Below are positions 60,756 through 64,000 of a DNA stretch of 64,000 bases, piece after piece (position 1 is the stretch's first letter; each line of letters opens with the position of its first letter). The notes under the pieces are model-generated. The model saw nothing but the letters and a program-made list of their open reading frames with translations. It was not told the origin of the DNA and made no database searches. This stretch comes from Neobacillus rhizophilus. GTDB taxonomy: Bacteria > Bacillota > Bacilli > Bacillales > Cytobacillaceae. Made by a program: the position numbers and the translations under genes. Where the stretch lies: contig NZ_JAGYPF010000003.1 of assembly GCF_018343535.1 (NCBI RefSeq), positions 62,001-126,000 on the forward strand, given 5' to 3'.

Positions 60756-60797
60756 ACTATACAAAATTCCGTTATAAAATGTCAACTTGCTTGACAT
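60756..60797 (-). promoter_or_regulatory. marR promoter with operator O3
   Basis: TTGACA (60780-60785) and TATAGT (60756-60761) with an 18-base spacer on the minus strand. The perfect inverted repeat ATGTCAA-CTTGC-TTGACAT (60779-60797) covers the -35, so MarR should repress its own gene. Confidence 0.8.
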
Positions 60798-60811
60798 CTA
60801 TTCATTGCAAC

Positions 60812-61207
60812 CTATTTAGCATTCACATCCGGTTGATGAATCCCAAAAATATTCCCTTCGGTATCCAGATAGTATCCTTGCCAGGCCATCCCAGGCAGGG
60901 CATATTTGGGCATAGCAACCTTGCCGCCATGCTCAAGAATTTTAGCTTCAGTTACGTCGTAATTTTCCACTCCCATTGTACAAGCAAAAGCATTTAAAGC
61001 TTGGTTTGTTTCCGGCGGAGCACTTTGACGTTGCATCAAGGCACCATTAATTCCAGGTTCGTCTTCACTCCCTGTCACTGCTCCAAAGTAAGGCATTCCA
61101 GCATAGTCACTCCAATCTTGGAATGTCCATCCGAATACCTCTCCATAAAACTTCTTTGCCCGTTCCATATCATTCACATGAATTTCAAAATGAACTAATC
61201 TTCCCAT
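60812..61207 (-). CDS. VOC-family protein (glyoxalase/dioxygenase-like)
   Basis: The 131-residue protein contains GRLVHFEIHVNDMERAKKFYGEVFGWTFQDW, and a C-terminal GGKVAMPKYALPGMAWQGYYLDTEGNIFGIHQPD. His7 and Glu-like metal positions of the VOC fold are present. The activity is unknown. It is upstream of marR on the same strand but the marR promoter lies between, so the genes need not be cotranscribed. AGGAGGTTTATC precedes the ATG. Confidence 0.85.
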   Translation of the reverse strand: MGRLVHFEIHVNDMERAKKFYGEVFGWTFQDWSDYAGMPYFGAVTGSEDEPGINGALMQRQSAPPETNQALNAFACTMGVENYDVTEAKILEHGGKVAMPKYALPGMAWQGYYLDTEGNIFGIHQPDVNAK

Positions 61208-61364
61208 GATAAACCTCCTAATATTATAAAAAATTTTCCTTTAAATCTATTCGTCTGTTATCTTGTAATTCCCTCTCTATTATCGTGGAATTTTTGGAAA
61301 AATATTCAATTATCCTTCATGTTCCAAGCTTCAGAAAATTGCTGCGGCTGTTGTTGTATAAGTA

Positions 61365-62180
61365 CTAACCTAATGCCACATCTAGAATCATCATCAACAC
61401 GAAACCAACCATTAAACTCATGGAAGCCAAATCTTTATTGCCATTTTCTTGTGAACCTGGAATCACTTCTTCCGTCACCACAAAGATCATGGCCCCAGCC
61501 GCAAAACTTAATGCATAGGGTAATAATGTTTCAATAAATGAGACAGCAAATGCACCAAAGAGAGCAGCAATCGGTTCGACCATGCCCGAGAATTGGCCGT
61601 ACAAGAAGCTCTTTCTTCGAGACATTCCCTCTCTTCTTAGTGGCATGGAAACCGCAACGCCTTCTGGAAAGTTTTGAATACCGATCCCAAGGGCCAGCGT
61701 CAAAGCTCCCGCTAAAGAGGCTTCTGTACCCCCATTTGCAAGCGCACCAAAGGCAATCCCGACAGCCAGCCCCTCTGGGATATTATGCAATGTGATCGCG
61801 AGTACCAACAGTGTACTCCTTTTTCTCCCTTTCGGATGATAACCCTCCGCTTTACCAATAGGCGAATTCGGATGAAGATGGGGTAAAACTTTATCGATCC
61901 CCCATAAAAAAATGCCTCCTATTAAAAATCCAAAGGCGGCCGGAAACCAAGTTCCTATAGGATGATTTCCAGACATTTCGATGGCCGGAGCCAGTAATGA
62001 CCAATAGCTGGCCGCAATCATGACATCGCCCGCAAATCCTAACATACTATCCATTAATCTTTGGTTGATTGCTTTCGTGGCAAAAACCAGAGCAGCCCCA
62101 ATTGCAGTCATCCCCCAAGTAAATAGAGTAGCTATGAAAGCTTGCATTATAGGATTGAATTCCTGAAAAAACTCCACCAT
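61365..62180 (-). CDS. ZIP-family metal transporter
   Basis: The 271-residue protein has eight membrane helices and the ZIP signatures [21 protein letters not shown] (helix 4) and [21 protein letters not shown] (helix 5). It imports zinc or related divalent metals. The frame opens at 62234, but ATG 62180 follows AAAAGGGG at nine bases and begins near the first helix ([20 protein letters not shown]), so it is preferred. The upstream region has AATGATTGGTAATGATT, a weak metal-regulator-like repeat. Confidence 0.88.
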   Translation of the reverse strand: MVEFFQEFNPIMQAFIATLFTWGMTAIGAALVFATKAINQRLMDSMLGFAGDVMIAASYWSLLAPAIEMSGNHPIGTWFPAAFGFLIGGIFLWGIDKVLPHLHPNSPIGKAEGYHPKGRKRSTLLVLAITLHNIPEGLAVGIAFGALANGGTEASLAGALTLALGIGIQNFPEGVAVSMPLRREGMSRRKSFLYGQFSGMVEPIAALFGAFAVSFIETLLPYALSFAAGAMIFVVTEEVIPGSQENGNKDLASMSLMVGFVLMMILDVALG

Positions 62181-62383
62181 TATGTTGGGCCCCTTTTTAA
62201 GAAGAAATAATGTTATCAAATCATTACCAATCATTATTTCTAGATTTTTGAAATTTACTCTTTTTATATATTCTGAGTGCTTGCAGCCATAAGGGAGAAA
62301 GTTACCTGAGCTATTTTTCCCCCTACCCAGGTATGGTACACTTAAAAAGTGAAGAAGTTTGAAATAATTAAGAGGTGGCAGCA

Positions 62384-63766
62384 GTGAAAACAGTCGTAGT
62401 AATTGGCGGCGGTATTACGGGGCTATCAGCCATGTATGAATTGCAAAAATGGAAAAAGGCGAATCAAGCAGATATGAAGCTTGTTCTGGTTGAAGCGTCC
62501 AATCAGTTGGGCGGAAAAATCCGTACTGTCAAACAAGATGGCTTTATCATGGAGGCAGGAGCAGATTCCATCGTGGCCCGTAAAATGGAGTCCATGCCTA
62601 TCTTAGAGGAACTTGGTCTGGAGAAAGAAATTGTCTACAATGCAACAGGCCGTTCGTTTATTTATGCAGATGGAGAATTGAAGCCCATTCCGGTGGATGC
62701 AGTGTTCGGAATTCCAGCAAGCATTGAATCGCTGGCAAAAAGCACGCTCGTTTCAGCTGAAGGAAAAGTGGCTGCACTGAAGGATTTTTATTCAAAAAAT
62801 GAAACATTCACCAAGAATGACTCTATCGGTTCCTTTCTGGAGCATTTTCTTGGAAAGGAATTGGTTGAAAAACAAATTGCCCCTGTCCTTTCCGGCGTCT
62901 ATTCTGGAAAACTTAGTGACTTAACTATCGCCTCCACCCTTCCATATTTAATTGATTATAAAGAAAAATACGGAAGTATCATCAAAGGCCTCGAAGCCAA
63001 TAAGCAGAAATTTACAGGCGGAGAAAGGAAGTTTCTTTCTTTCCAAAATGGCTTAGGCTCGCTTATAGATGCGTTTGAGGAAAAGCTTGATGAAGTGGAA
63101 ATTTTACTTAATTCAAATGTCACGAAAATAGAAAAAGAAGGCAGTAATTACCTAGTGGTTCTAAACAATCTGGAAATCATCGAAGCGGATTACGTTATCC
63201 TTAGTATTCCGCATACGGCTGCTGAATCCTTAATCACTGACCCGGACCTGTCAAAAGATTTCGCTGGGTTGAAAAACAGTTCATTGATAAGTGTGTATGT
63301 TGGTTTTGACGTGCCTGACAGTGTCCTTCCTGCTGATGGAACAGGGTTTATCGCCGCGAATACAGATGAGTTGTCCTGCAACGCCTGTACTTGGACAAGC
63401 CGGAAATGGGAGCATACATCAAAGTCAGGGAACCTGCTTGTCAGATTGTTTTATAAAAGCAGCCACCCATCCTTCGCTTCATTAAAGGAAATGGACCAAG
63501 AAGAACTACTCAATGTTGCGCTTAGCGATATTAACAAAGCCCTTGGCATTACCGCCAAGCCTGCTGACAGTGAAATCACCAAATGGACCGAGCAAATGCC
63601 GAATTATTTGATTTCCCATCCTAAAAGTGTCGAAGCACTAGAAAGCAAAATGGCAGCCGCTTACCCAGGGGTTATCCTTGCCGGTTGTTCTTACTATGGC
63701 GTGGGAATCCCTGATTGCATTGAAAACGGAATAGATTCAGCAAGAAAGATTATTCACACATTCTAA
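62384..63766 (+). CDS. hemY: Coproporphyrinogen/protoporphyrinogen oxidase HemY
   Basis: The 460-residue flavoprotein opens [21 protein letters not shown] (FAD Rossmann) and has [52 protein letters not shown] and the C-terminal [30 protein letters not shown]. It oxidises coproporphyrinogen III (Firmicute route) to coproporphyrin III in haem synthesis. In most Bacillus it is part of hemEHY; here hemE and hemH are not adjacent, so this may be a second or moved copy. GTG 62384 has AGAGGTG six bases upstream; GTG 62375 is an alternative. Confidence 0.88.
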   Translation: MKTVVVIGGGITGLSAMYELQKWKKANQADMKLVLVEASNQLGGKIRTVKQDGFIMEAGADSIVARKMESMPILEELGLEKEIVYNATGRSFIYADGELKPIPVDAVFGIPASIESLAKSTLVSAEGKVAALKDFYSKNETFTKNDSIGSFLEHFLGKELVEKQIAPVLSGVYSGKLSDLTIASTLPYLIDYKEKYGSIIKGLEANKQKFTGGERKFLSFQNGLGSLIDAFEEKLDEVEILLNSNVTKIEKEGSNYLVVLNNLEIIEADYVILSIPHTAAESLITDPDLSKDFAGLKNSSLISVYVGFDVPDSVLPADGTGFIAANTDELSCNACTWTSRKWEHTSKSGNLLVRLFYKSSHPSFASLKEMDQEELLNVALSDINKALGITAKPADSEITKWTEQMPNYLISHPKSVEALESKMAAAYPGVILAGCSYYGVGIPDCIENGIDSARKIIHTF

Positions 63767-63772
63767 CATTTA

Positions 63773-63802
63773 GAGGATAGCTGCTTTTATTCAGCTATCC
63801 TC
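63773..63802. terminator. Terminator between hemY and the sensor kinase
   Basis: GAGGATAGCTG and CAGCTATCCTC form a perfect 11-base stem, followed by GTTTT on the plus strand. It sits between two convergent genes. Confidence 0.85.
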
Positions 63803-63820
63803 GTTTTAAATCAAACATTA

Positions 63821-64000
63821 TCAAACCGGTAATTCAACTATAAAAGTAGTCCCTTCATTTTCCTTACTGCTTACTTGAATGTGGCCGCTATGCAAATCTA
63901 TGATCGTTTTGACTATTGACAAACCGAGCCCTGTACCTTCAATAGTTCTTGTTCGTGCCTTGTCTGCCCGATAAAAGCGGTCAAAGATCCTGTCTAATTC
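63821..64000 (-). CDS. Sensor histidine kinase, C-terminal end only
   Basis: The visible 59 residues carry the end of a HATPase domain: FDRFYRADKARTRTIEGTGLGLSIVKTII and GTTFIVELPV before a TGA at 63821. The GTGLGLSIVK G2 box is intact. The gene continues past the right edge, so its sensor type cannot be told. FYRADKAR is typical of OmpR-linked kinases. Confidence 0.85.
   Translation of the reverse strand, partial: ELDRIFDRFYRADKARTRTIEGTGLGLSIVKTIIDLHSGHIQVSSKENEGTTFIVELPV

Overview
The window looks like a chromosomal segment of an endospore-forming, low-GC Gram-positive of the Bacillaceae (Bacillus or Neobacillus type). This rests on Bacillus-style ribosome binding sites with frequent TTG and GTG starts, a SAM-I (S-box) leader on metNPQ, and GlnK-GlnL, DctB-DctS-DctR-DctP, SwrC, PrsA, CwlO-like, HemY and neutral-protease homologues. 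It contains no transposase, integrase, rRNA, tRNA or CRISPR array.

Layout. 0-10 kb: edge of a membrane protein, a KinB-like sensor kinase, the SAM-riboswitch-controlled methionine ABC importer, a glycine/D-amino-acid oxidase, a divergent VWA/HTH pair, TerC, methylglyoxal synthase, and a haem-type membrane protein behind a phased TTAAGA repeat. 10-18 kb: a phage-type small protein, secreted M4 protease, SelO, L,D-transpeptidase and an unusual double-domain isoprenoid synthase. 18-23 kb: a GntP permease, aldolase, acylating acetaldehyde dehydrogenase and IclR regulator cassette. 23-34 kb: small proteins, a serpin, an orphan binding protein, an EamA exporter, and a glutamate-type symporter divergent from glnKL. 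34-38 kb: a TetR repressor with an MMPL exporter behind three operators, then pirin. 39-47 kb: oxidoreductases and the C4-dicarboxylate system (dctR, dctS, dctB, dctP with a cre site). 47-56 kb: PrsA, SwrC with its TetR repressor, an oxidoreductase, a CwlO-like hydrolase and two gene remnants. 56-64 kb: an EIIC-EIIA protein lacking EIIB, a MarR-MFS-CarD regulon joined by three palindromic operators, a ZIP transporter, HemY and the end of a second sensor kinase.

Two repeat families stand out. The first is a palindromic family with GGGACGGTTCTT-type arms at thirteen intergenic sites, all between 14.1 and 41.2 kb, whose paired arms change together. The second is a roughly 110-bp element in three copies (24.07, 47.46 and 53.85 kb) with three predicted hairpins and compensatory changes. 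Many promoters can be read directly with their operators, and several of these decide the translation start. All functional names are by sequence recognition only; no database search was run.
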